This document shows, one piece after another, positions 32,992-38,952 of a stretch of DNA of 38,952 nt. This DNA comes from Bacteroidales bacterium. GTDB taxonomy: Bacteria > Bacteroidota > Bacteroidia > Bacteroidales > UBA4181. The translations under genes were made by a program, and so were the position numbers. The stretch covers positions 1-38,952 of the forward strand of contig JAFWVY010000068.1 in assembly GCA_017523725.1 (NCBI GenBank), given 5' to 3'. A model generated the notes under the pieces. That model did not search any database and had not been told where the DNA came from. It was given only the letters and a program-made list of their open reading frames with translations. The first letter of the stretch is position 1. Each line of letters begins with the position of its first letter.

Positions 32992-34335
32992 CTATTCCTG
33001 AGGCTGGCCGCCGGCCACCACATTTTTCATGGTATAGGAGACAAACGCATCGCGGCGCCAGTTGGTCTGGTTGGTCTCGATGTTGATGTTCTCGAACGCA
33101 AAATCAGTGAGGTCGTAGTCGGGACTGCCCGAAACTCCCATAAAGTTGTTGCACTGCAGATTGATGTTCTTCAGCGTGATATTGTTGGCATGCGACGGAA
33201 TCTTGTCGGGCTGACCCTTCAGGTCGAAGAACTGCGTCCAGGGCGCGATACCCAGCAGGTTACGGCAGAAACCGCTCATGTTCTCCACCGTGATGTATTC
33301 GTAGCGCTGGGCCGTGTCGGGCCGCATCTTGAGCTGCAGCATGGTACCGCCGCCTTCGACACGGCAGTTCCGCATCAGGATGTTGTAGGCATGGATCGAC
33401 TCACTGCCACAGGTCATGCAGCTGCCGGTGGTGTTGTCGAAGAGCACGTCCTCGATGAGGATGCTGTGGTTGGGACCGTTGTTCGGATCGGTGTCCGCAC
33501 CGGGATATTTGCCGCCCTTGAAGCAGATGGCGTCGTCGTTGACCGTGATACGGCAGCCCTTGATGAGGAAGTGGTGGCAGACATCCATGTCAATGCCGTC
33601 GGCGCTGGCCGAAGCAATGGGCTTCACCGGCGAGAAGATGCGCACGTTCACGATCTTGACGTGGTCGCATTTATAATAGTGGCTGCTCCAGAAAGGAGAA
33701 TTCTGGAAGACCACGTTGGCCACATAGACATTCGTGCAACCGTTCATGAACACCAGGCGCGGACGCTGCTCGTCCTTGTTGGTGCACGCCATGTTCCACT
33801 GACGGCGCTGACGGAAGGCCTGCCAGTAAGGCGCACCGTTGCCGTCGATGATACCGCCGTTGCCGGTGATTGAGAATCCGTCGAGACCCTCTGCGTTGAT
33901 CAGCGCGGCGAAATAACGGCACCACTCCCCTTCGATACGCGTCATCACCACCGGGAAATCGCGGATGAATTCACTGCCGAGCAGCACGGCACCCTGCTTC
34001 AGATAAAGCCGCGTACCCTGCTTGAAGAACAGCGAACCGGTCTTGTAGATGCCCTCGGGCACCACGATCACACCACCGCCGTTCTCCGCGGCCTGGTCGA
34101 TGACTGCCTGGATCTTTTCGGTCTGGATCTGGTTGGGATCGCTGTAGATACGGTAATCGTCCAGACTGTAGATTTTACCGAGTTCCGACAGTTCCGGCAC
34201 GGAACTGTCCAGGAACCAGTCTTCAATCGGCGTCCCATCGGGGAACAGATTGACTTCTTTCTGGACCTTCTTGGCTGCCGTGGCCGACATCGCCACCAGG
34301 CACAGGCCCATCAAAACGAGTGATAATTTTCTCAT
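32992..34335 (-). CDS. Secreted GH28 polygalacturonase-family enzyme
   Basis: This 447-residue protein has a signal peptide ending MSATAA. The right-handed beta-helix shows the GH28 order of motifs in variant form: SADGIDMDVCHHFLIKGC in place of NTDG, VNDDAICFKGG with the paired Asp near residue 267, CGSESIH in place of GHG, and LKMRPD in place of RIK. LYLKQGAVLLGS and GNGGIIDGNGAPYW are common to the family. The variants suggest an exo-acting or RG-type enzyme and not a plain endo-polygalacturonase. It is the first gene of the operon that ends with PL1. The -7-like box at 34383-34390 is its likely promoter. Confidence 0.88.
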   Translation of the reverse strand: MRKLSLVLMGLCLVAMSATAAKKVQKEVNLFPDGTPIEDWFLDSSVPELSELGKIYSLDDYRIYSDPNQIQTEKIQAVIDQAAENGGGVIVVPEGIYKTGSLFFKQGTRLYLKQGAVLLGSEFIRDFPVVMTRIEGEWCRYFAALINAEGLDGFSITGNGGIIDGNGAPYWQAFRQRRQWNMACTNKDEQRPRLVFMNGCTNVYVANVVFQNSPFWSSHYYKCDHVKIVNVRIFSPVKPIASASADGIDMDVCHHFLIKGCRITVNDDAICFKGGKYPGADTDPNNGPNHSILIEDVLFDNTTGSCMTCGSESIHAYNILMRNCRVEGGGTMLQLKMRPDTAQRYEYITVENMSGFCRNLLGIAPWTQFFDLKGQPDKIPSHANNITLKNINLQCNNFMGVSGSPDYDLTDFAFENINIETNQTNWRRDAFVSYTMKNVVAGGQPQE

Positions 34336-34382
34336 GAGTTTTTTATTTGGTTTAGATAAAAAAAAGCCTTGCTAAGAAAAGG

Positions 34383-34390
34383 TAAAGATA
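34383..34390 (-). promoter_or_regulatory. Putative -7 box of the GH28-DUF2271-DUF4861-PL1 operon
   Basis: Reads TATCTTTA on the minus strand, one mismatch to TAnnTTTG and identical to the GH95 box at 24805. It lies 47 bases upstream of the ATG at 34335. The identical box may mean the two pectin transcripts share promoter features. Confidence 0.4.
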
Positions 34391-34577
34391 CATCTTTCGG
34401 CCGGATTTTTCCCTGCGTGACCCCGGACAAGGGCTTTCCTTTAATTTTTTTTAACATTTCGCCCCTCTCCCGTCAGGAATAACGAACCAAAGACCATAGC
34501 ACCAAAGCGCCGCATGAGTTATTTTTCAATCCATCCGAGACAAAAAAAGGAAAAAATGAAATTTTTTAGTTAAATTA

Positions 34578-34608
34578 TTTGGAGGCACCGTTTTTTTTTT
34601 TACAATTG
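34578..34608 (+). promoter_or_regulatory. Promoter of the first lipoprotein paralogue, with T11 tract in its spacer
   Basis: A -33 TTTG (34578-34581) and a -7 TACAATTG (34601-34608; one mismatch) are spaced by 19 bases. The last ten spacer bases plus the first base of the -7 box are an unbroken run of 11 Ts (34591-34601). The rest of the 327-bp gap 34336-34662 is AT-rich, with no gene or other structure that I can support. Confidence 0.5.
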
Positions 34609-34662
34609 CATGTTTTTATGAAATTATTCCTGCGGAAATATCATCCTTAAAAATAATCTGCT

Positions 34663-35373
34663 ATGAAAAAACTGTTCTACTGTTTTGTAATGGTTGCACT
34701 GGTCTTTTCCTGCAACCTCGACAACACCGCGCAACTGGCCGGTTCCGACTCCGAAACCAAGGCACAAAACCCGTCTGACGCATGGCAACAGACCATCGAT
34801 CAGGCGGACGACATCATCAAAAACATGCTGATAAGCGACTATAAGGAACAACTTGAGGAAGGAAGCGCAGAGCGTTTTTTTAAATTCCCGATAGATGTAA
34901 ACGCACCCGAAAAACTGGATGTATTCGGCATCCCCACCTATACCATCGACAGTGCCCTGTGGGCCTCATCGCCCGCCCTTACGCTGGATGCCTATCTCCG
35001 GCCCACGCAAAAAACGGCTGTTTTCTATATCTTTGACCAAGACAAGATTGTGGCTAGAATGGATGTCGATTATGACGGTGAAAAATGGGGTCCTGGATAC
35101 GCGATTCTCGGCGGTGCCGATGCTGAACAAACCAAGCATGTCCTGCGGGCACGCAATGCCGGAGAAAAAATTCTAGCAATAAATCCGGCCCCAAAACGGG
35201 GCAATGGACCTCATCTTATCTATGCGTTCTTCGACAATGAGTGGCGTCGAATCGACAGCGGTCTGAAGCGCAGTGACGATCCCGTCGAAGACCTGAGACT
35301 GGGCCGGAACAGTAGAATCCTGAATCTTCCCCCGCTGAAAGAGCGCCCCACCGGAGTCGTTGACATATTATAG
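34663..35373 (+). CDS. Lipoprotein of unknown family, paralogue 1 of 3
   Basis: This 236-residue protein has a lipoprotein signal with Cys17 (LVFSC). After a short polar stretch comes a helical start, SDAWQQTIDQADDII, then the shared core VNAPEKLDVFGIPTYTIDSA (about residues 82-101), a strand pair AVFYIFDQDKIVARMDV, and a C-terminal region with HLIYAFFDNEWRRID. The same order of elements recurs in the genes at 36030-36689 and 36811-37467, so the three are paralogues. I do not recognise the family. It probably sits on the periplasmic or surface side of the outer membrane. It has a promoter with a T11 tract. Its end lies 32 bp from the convergent truncated ATPase. Confidence 0.75.
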   Translation: MKKLFYCFVMVALVFSCNLDNTAQLAGSDSETKAQNPSDAWQQTIDQADDIIKNMLISDYKEQLEEGSAERFFKFPIDVNAPEKLDVFGIPTYTIDSALWASSPALTLDAYLRPTQKTAVFYIFDQDKIVARMDVDYDGEKWGPGYAILGGADAEQTKHVLRARNAGEKILAINPAPKRGNGPHLIYAFFDNEWRRIDSGLKRSDDPVEDLRLGRNSRILNLPPLKERPTGVVDIL

Positions 35374-35405
35374 TATTGCAGTATTTTATAATTTTTCATA
35401 TTTTT

Positions 35406-35810
35406 TTAGGAAAAATTACTCATAATATCCTTTGATAAAAAACGGGCATTGCTCCCTGTCACATACACATCTGCATGTCCGATGTGCAAAAAACTATTCA
35501 GCACGTCCTCAAACTCATCCACCAGTTGCACCTCATCCAACAGGATATAGTACATTTCACCATCCTTGATGCGCCCGTACACATGTTCACACAAGGCATC
35601 GGGATTGCGCAGGTTGCGGCTCATGCGATCATCAAGAGCAACCTTGATGATATGGTCTTCACGCACCCCCTGCTCCAACAAAAAATTGTAGAAAAGTTCG
35701 AACAGCAGAAACGACTTTCCACAACGCCGCACGCCAGTTATTACCTTTATCATGCCATTATGCCGCCGGTGAACAAGCCGCTGCAGATATATATCCCGTT
35801 GAACGATCAT
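35406..35810 (-). pseudogene. Truncated AAA-family ATPase (AAA_14/DUF4143 type), N-terminal 134 residues only
   Basis: The frame begins like full-length Bacteroidetes ATPases of this type, which are about 400-430 residues. It has the Walker A motif GVRRCGKSFLL, then IIKVALDDRMSRNLRNPD, Walker B YILLDEVQLVDEFEDVLN and VYVTGSNARFLSKDI. It then ends in SNFS and TAA where homologues continue with an FRGRG-type sensor region and a DUF4143 domain. The missing part is not found downstream in any frame that I can see. The break lies at about 35411, in AT-rich sequence between two lipoprotein paralogues. It is most likely a pseudogene, although a truncated product with both Walker motifs could still bind ATP. 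Confidence 0.78.
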
Positions 35811-35851
35811 GGCTATTCTATTTTTGGGCTACACTGTACCGCAAATTTCGA

Positions 35852-35890
35852 TTACGATGGTACGATTATTTTCCAATCCCACCATCGTAA
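35852..35890. repeat. 10-bp inverted repeat upstream of the truncated ATPase
   Basis: TTACGATGGT (35852-35861) and ACCATCGTAA (35881-35890) are perfect inverted arms around a 19-nt spacer, 42 bases upstream of the ATPase ATG. The spacer has a second partial copy of the arm (ACGATTATT). It could be an operator or an RNA hairpin in the leader. The remaining gap 35891-36029 shows nothing I can name. Confidence 0.6.
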
Positions 35891-36029
35891 CGCTGTTTCC
35901 CTGGTCCATACCGTCCATGCACGAGAGACCGCAAGCGATCTGATACAAGCGACACGGTTCTCGGACGACTCCGTCGTCCGGCGCTACCGGCAGATCTTGC
36001 AGGAATACCTGGACAAATCCGACAGTGAA

Positions 36030-36689
36030 TCAGTCCCTGGACAGACCGGCCGGCCGGTTTCTGATTGAAATAAGATCCTCCACGGCCTCCTTGCCGGTAT
36101 TTGCGCTGATCCAGCGGCCGTCTTTCTTGACATATGCCGATTTCGAGTAAAAAGACGTCTTCCTTCTTTTGTAGATTTCAACAATAATGACCTCTTCGCC
36201 AGCATTGAAGGCCTTTACCAGATTGTCCTGCAAGACCTTCTGCGCACCGGCACCGATTTCGACAATATCACGCCAGCCATCGTTATAGGAGGCCTTGATG
36301 AGAAAGGCCATGTCACCTTTATGGAGTACTAAAAAATCCGCGTTTTTCGTATCCAGTGTAAGGACCGATTCAAAATCCGACTGCGGTGTCAGTGCGTAGA
36401 ACTGTGCGCTGTCCAGCCGATAAACGGGCATCCCTTTCAAATCTACAAGATCCTTGCGGTTGACATCGAAATCTCTGGCTTCTAACAGCGGCTGTATCAT
36501 ATCATCCTCCTGGATGGCGGCAAAGAACAAGTCTTTAACCTTGTCGAGGTCGCCATCGATGACCTCCCGCCAGGACGCATCAGCGAGACCGCGTGTGGCG
36601 GCCGGACTATCCTGTCTGCCATCCGGCGAAGTGGAACAGGATGCCATGACGGCGAGCATGAGTGCGAGAATAATAGCAAGTTTTTTCAT
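36030..36689 (-). CDS. Lipoprotein of unknown family, paralogue 2 of 3
   Basis: This 219-residue protein is read from the ATG at 36689, which gives a lipoprotein signal with Cys18 (AVMASC). The open frame upstream is poly-T-derived and is not coding. Shared elements with its two relatives are a helical start (ADASWREVIDGDLDKVKDLF), the core DLVDLKGMPVYRLDSAQFYAL, a strand pair DFLVLHKGDMAFLIKASY, and a C-terminal strand YVKKDGRWISA. Unlike paralogue 1 it is basic in the last third (YKRRKTSFYSKSAYVKK). It is divergent from paralogue 3, with a 121-bp gap full of A-tracts. No function can be given. Confidence 0.75.
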   Translation of the reverse strand: MKKLAIILALMLAVMASCSTSPDGRQDSPAATRGLADASWREVIDGDLDKVKDLFFAAIQEDDMIQPLLEARDFDVNRKDLVDLKGMPVYRLDSAQFYALTPQSDFESVLTLDTKNADFLVLHKGDMAFLIKASYNDGWRDIVEIGAGAQKVLQDNLVKAFNAGEEVIIVEIYKRRKTSFYSKSAYVKKDGRWISANTGKEAVEDLISIRNRPAGLSRD

Positions 36690-36721
36690 AGTGCGTTGAA
36701 TTAAAGAGTATTTACAGTCGC

Positions 36722-36751
36722 AAAAAAAAAAAAAATTATGCAAAAAAAAAA
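36722..36751. repeat. Two long A homopolymer tracts between divergent lipoprotein genes
   Basis: A run of 14 As (36722-36735) and a run of 10 As (36742-36751) are separated by TTATGC; a third run of 7 As lies at 36763-36769. All are in the 121-bp divergent promoter region of paralogues 2 and 3. Such tracts are prone to slippage during replication. Confidence 0.9.
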
Positions 36752-36752
36752 T

Positions 36753-36760
36753 TATTTTTG
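36753..36760 (+). promoter_or_regulatory. Putative -7 box of the third lipoprotein paralogue
   Basis: Reads TATTTTTG, an exact TAnnTTTG match, 50 bases upstream of the ATG at 36811. It starts 2 bases after the A10 tract, so its -33 region falls inside the homopolymer pair. Confidence 0.42.
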
Positions 36761-36810
36761 TCAAAAAAATGTATCGTAACTTGTTGAGTATAATGACAAA
36801 GTAATAGCAT

Positions 36811-37467
36811 ATGAAAAAGTATATCTTTATTTTGGTAATTATCAGTTTGTTTGCCGCCTGCTCTCCCTCCCGCGTGGACGTGGAGCAACGGACTGATGCT
36901 GACTCTCCAATCGAGACCAAAAGTGCTGACGCCTGGCAGAAATTCCTCTCCCAGAGCGAGAAACAGGTAAAACAATCTTTTATTGCCGCCCTGAAGGAAG
37001 AATTCTCAGATTCTGACCTGATTACGGAACAGGCCTTTAATCTCGAAAAGCCGGAATCGCTGGATTTGTATGCCGTTCCGGTTATGTATATCGACAGCCT
37101 GGGCGTGGCTGCCTTGCAGAACGGTACGTCCCTGAACAATATTCTACGCACAGATGAATCCAAGGCCAATTTCTACCTGCTCCAGAAACAGCCGCAGGCG
37201 TGCATAAGTACCACCCTGAATTGTCAGGCCGGAGAATGGTCGGAGGTGACGAAAATCGGCAGACCGTCCGGCTCCTATGCCGCTTCACTGTTGGAAGAAC
37301 TGGGAGGCGGGAAAAAACTGGCAGTCATCTCTACGCCTTTGGCGAGAAATTTCAGTTTCTTCGGCATCCTGAAAGACGGCGTATGGTATGATCTCCGCTC
37401 GAACCGTCCGATAAAAGACGAGCTGCTCAGGGTATTGAATGCTACGAAAACGGGGGCGTTGCTATAG
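36811..37467 (+). CDS. Lipoprotein of unknown family, paralogue 3 of 3
   Basis: This 218-residue protein has a lipoprotein signal with Cys17 (LFAAC). Shared with the other two are the helical start SADAWQKFLSQSEKQVKQSF, the core PESLDLYAVPVMYIDSLGVAAL, a strand pair ANFYLLQKQPQACISTTL and the C-terminal strand FGILKDGVWYDLRSN. The core motif LDx4Px(Y/M)xxDS is the best link between the three. The gene is complete and ends 64 bp before the convergent stop of the MG2/TonB-plug gene. The family is unknown to me; surface or periplasmic location is inferred from the lipobox. Confidence 0.75.
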   Translation: MKKYIFILVIISLFAACSPSRVDVEQRTDADSPIETKSADAWQKFLSQSEKQVKQSFIAALKEEFSDSDLITEQAFNLEKPESLDLYAVPVMYIDSLGVAALQNGTSLNNILRTDESKANFYLLQKQPQACISTTLNCQAGEWSEVTKIGRPSGSYAASLLEELGGGKKLAVISTPLARNFSFFGILKDGVWYDLRSNRPIKDELLRVLNATKTGALL

Positions 37468-37531
37468 GCGAGAAGGCAAAAGTGTCAGCCTTTCTCAAGG
37501 AAGGTAGGCAAAAATGCCAAAGCAAAGGTTC

Positions 37532-38952
37532 TCACTGTTCCAGCACCCCCATCCTTCCGTCCGGCGTGATGCCCTGGATGCTGACGTGCATGGCGCCGCG
37601 GCGGTCGGAGCGGTAGAATGACACCTTGGCGTGCCCCTCTTCGTCGGTCTTGACGGCGGGGTTCCAGTAGAGGGTGCTCCGGGCGTCGTATTCGCTCTCC
37701 ATCACGTCGAAGGGGTCGTCCCTGTTGAACGACGCATAGTCCGGGCTGTGGAACCGGGCCGGGTCGAGGTAGCCCTGCCAGCGCACCCAGCGGATGCCGG
37801 GCTTGGGCTCGTAGGTCCGCTTGCGGGTGTAGAGCACCAGCACACTGTTCATCAAATTCACTCCGTCCATCATCATGTCGAAGATGGCCTCCCAATATAC
37901 CGGGAACTGTTTGAGATACTCGTAGGTCTTCACCCGCGCATAGGGATCGGTGGCCACATACACCTGGTCTATCGTCTGGAAATCACGATTATACCCCCCC
38001 GGAAGAATATTCTGTGTGAGGTCTATCAGCGCAATGGGACGGCCCTCCCAGGAATATCCGTGTACCTTGTTGGGATACATGTGGTGCAGCACCCACCAGA
38101 TGTCCGGCGTATAGACGAAGTTGTTCTGGTTGATGATGTCCATGGACACCATGGCGCCGTCGAAGCGGTAGGCGGATATCTTCCGCGCGAACCGCTCCGC
38201 CGCCTCCCTCGGCGCCAGCGCCTCCGCCGGCGCAAGGTAGTAGGTCGTCAGCGAGTCGCGCGACACGCGGTAGGTCTGCACCTCGTCCCGTATGGCCCGG
38301 TGCACCTCCGTCTGACGCCGCTGCGCCGCCAGGAACGCCTCCATGTCGGCCGGGTGCAGGTCCAGGTGACGCATGAACGGCGCCGCCGGCAGCGTGTCCA
38401 GCGGAGAACGCAGGCTGACCGTCCGGTCCACCGGCACCTCGCGCCCCCGCCTACCCACCGTCTTCTTCGTGGAGAACAGCGTCTGGTACTCGCCCTTCAG
38501 CGCGCTGTAGAACAGGAAACCGCCGCCGTCGTCCGTCACCGTGTCGTCCACCTCGCTGATGGTCCAGCTGTCACGCAGCACCGTCTGCGCCGTGTCGAGC
38601 GGGTTGCTGGCCGCGGCCAGCTTGTACTCCCAGCCGCGCACGTCGGTCAGCCAGCGGTTCTCGGCGTAGGCCTGCTTGCGGACCTTGCCCGCCGCACGGA
38701 TCACCTGGATGCCGCCCAGGCCCTTGCCCGTGGTCATGTTCTGCACCTCGCCCGGGATGCGCAGCGCGTACTCCAGCTTCCACGGCAGCGCGGGCGCGTT
38801 GTCCGCCGTCTGTGCATCGGCCCCGTCCGCCGTCTGTGTGCCGTCCGCCGTCTGTGCTTTGTCTGTCGTCTGTGCATCACCGTAGCGCCGCCACGCCCTC
38901 GTCAGCAGCAGCAGGTCCAGCTCGCGCCGGCGCTCCGCAGACGTGTCGCGGA
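37532..38952 (-). CDS. MG2/TonB-plug domain outer-membrane-type protein (C-terminal 473 residues)
   Basis: The gene runs off the right edge, so only its C-terminal part is visible. LDLLLLTRAWRRYG near the edge, DGGGFLFYSALKG, WVLHHMYPNKVHGYSWEGRPIALID and the ending STLYWNPAVKTDEEGHAKVSFYRSD with MHVSIQGITPDGRMG are the pattern of large Bacteroidetes proteins annotated as MG2-domain or TonB-dependent receptor plug proteins. These combine macroglobulin-like domains with a plug-like domain, and their function is not well known. An insertion rich in AQTADG repeats follows the LTRAWRRYG motif. The frame is open without stops to base 38951. It is convergent with lipoprotein paralogue 3. Confidence 0.8.
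   Translation of the reverse strand, partial: RDTSAERRRELDLLLLTRAWRRYGDAQTTDKAQTADGTQTADGADAQTADNAPALPWKLEYALRIPGEVQNMTTGKGLGGIQVIRAAGKVRKQAYAENRWLTDVRGWEYKLAAASNPLDTAQTVLRDSWTISEVDDTVTDDGGGFLFYSALKGEYQTLFSTKKTVGRRGREVPVDRTVSLRSPLDTLPAAPFMRHLDLHPADMEAFLAAQRRQTEVHRAIRDEVQTYRVSRDSLTTYYLAPAEALAPREAAERFARKISAYRFDGAMVSMDIINQNNFVYTPDIWWVLHHMYPNKVHGYSWEGRPIALIDLTQNILPGGYNRDFQTIDQVYVATDPYARVKTYEYLKQFPVYWEAIFDMMMDGVNLMNSVLVLYTRKRTYEPKPGIRWVRWQGYLDPARFHSPDYASFNRDDPFDVMESEYDARSTLYWNPAVKTDEEGHAKVSFYRSDRRGAMHVSIQGITPDGRMGVLEQ
38801..38874. repeat. Degenerate 14-bp repeats inside the MG2/TonB-plug gene
   Basis: GTCCGCCGTCTGTG occurs at 38801-38814, 38825-38838 and 38843-38856, with a variant GTCTGTCGTCTGTG at 38861-38874. 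Spacings are 24, 18 and 18 bases, all multiples of three, encoding AQTADG-like units on the minus strand. Confidence 0.85.

Noticed and set aside
35475..36068. 197-codon plus-strand open frame over the ATPase fragment
   Set aside because: Antisense to the Walker A and B motifs of the real frame and without domain features of its own.
36690..37169. N-terminal extension of lipoprotein paralogue 2
   Set aside because: The extension reads through poly-T sequence and the opposite-strand paralogue 3; the ATG at 36689 gives a proper lipoprotein signal.
1..38952. CRISPR arrays, tRNA or rRNA genes, integrase or transposase genes
   Set aside because: Read through on both strands without finding spaced direct repeats, tRNA-like cloverleafs or recombinase motifs.

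Overview
The window looks like a chromosome segment of a fairly GC-rich member of the Bacteroidales. The pointers are many secreted proteins and lipoproteins of carbohydrate metabolism, a DUF2795 protein, a MacB-type exporter with two separate permeases, a Bacteroidetes-type MG2/TonB-plug outer-membrane protein, and repeated Bacteroidetes -7 promoter boxes (TAnnTTTG) with few clear Shine-Dalgarno sequences. An Alistipes-like or related gut lineage is my guess; I cannot name a species. I saw no rRNA, tRNA, CRISPR array, integrase or insertion sequence.

Layout. Bases 1-2837 hold the end of a MacB-like ABC ATPase and two overlapping FtsX-family permeases. Bases 2852-7352 hold a secreted TIM-barrel protein of unassigned family and two SGNH acetylesterases (CE6-like and CE20-like). 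The CE6 gene runs into a decayed GH27-like alpha-galactosidase start. Bases 7494-7700 are the orphan 3' end of a TolC-family gene, followed by a DUF2795 gene with a good terminator. Bases 8229-11341 are a GH50-like plus GH43 pair. Bases 11594-17286 carry a VKOR-thioredoxin fusion, a 1126-residue GH54-type arabinofuranosidase with a novel-looking repeat tail, and a KDG-kinase-type PfkB sugar kinase. Bases 17471-21015 carry a degenerate methyltransferase-like gene and a GlcD-GlcF-like FAD/FeS oxidoreductase. Bases 21012-34335 form a pectin block: CE12 acetylesterase, GH95, two DUF1680 enzymes (GH127 and GH146 type), PL1 lyase, DUF4861, DUF2271 and GH28. Bases 34336-37467 are more AT-rich and hold three divergent paralogous lipoproteins around a truncated AAA ATPase. 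The window ends in the C-terminal part of an MG2/TonB-plug protein.

How the genes may work together. CE12, CE6 and CE20 would remove acetyl groups. GH28 and PL1 would cut the galacturonan or rhamnogalacturonan backbone. GH54, GH43, GH127 and GH146 would remove arabinose side chains, and GH95 would remove terminal L-fucose or L-galactose. The PfkB kinase would phosphorylate 2-keto-3-deoxygluconate made from uronate products. No SusC/SusD pair lies in the window, so this is a string of small operons and not a classical PUL.

The parts most worth a second look are the lipoprotein trio with long homopolymer tracts in its promoter regions, the GH54 protein with five copies of an unfamiliar motif, the unassigned TIM-barrel protein at 2852-4738, and several gene remnants (GH27, TolC, methyltransferase, AAA ATPase) that mark past rearrangements.
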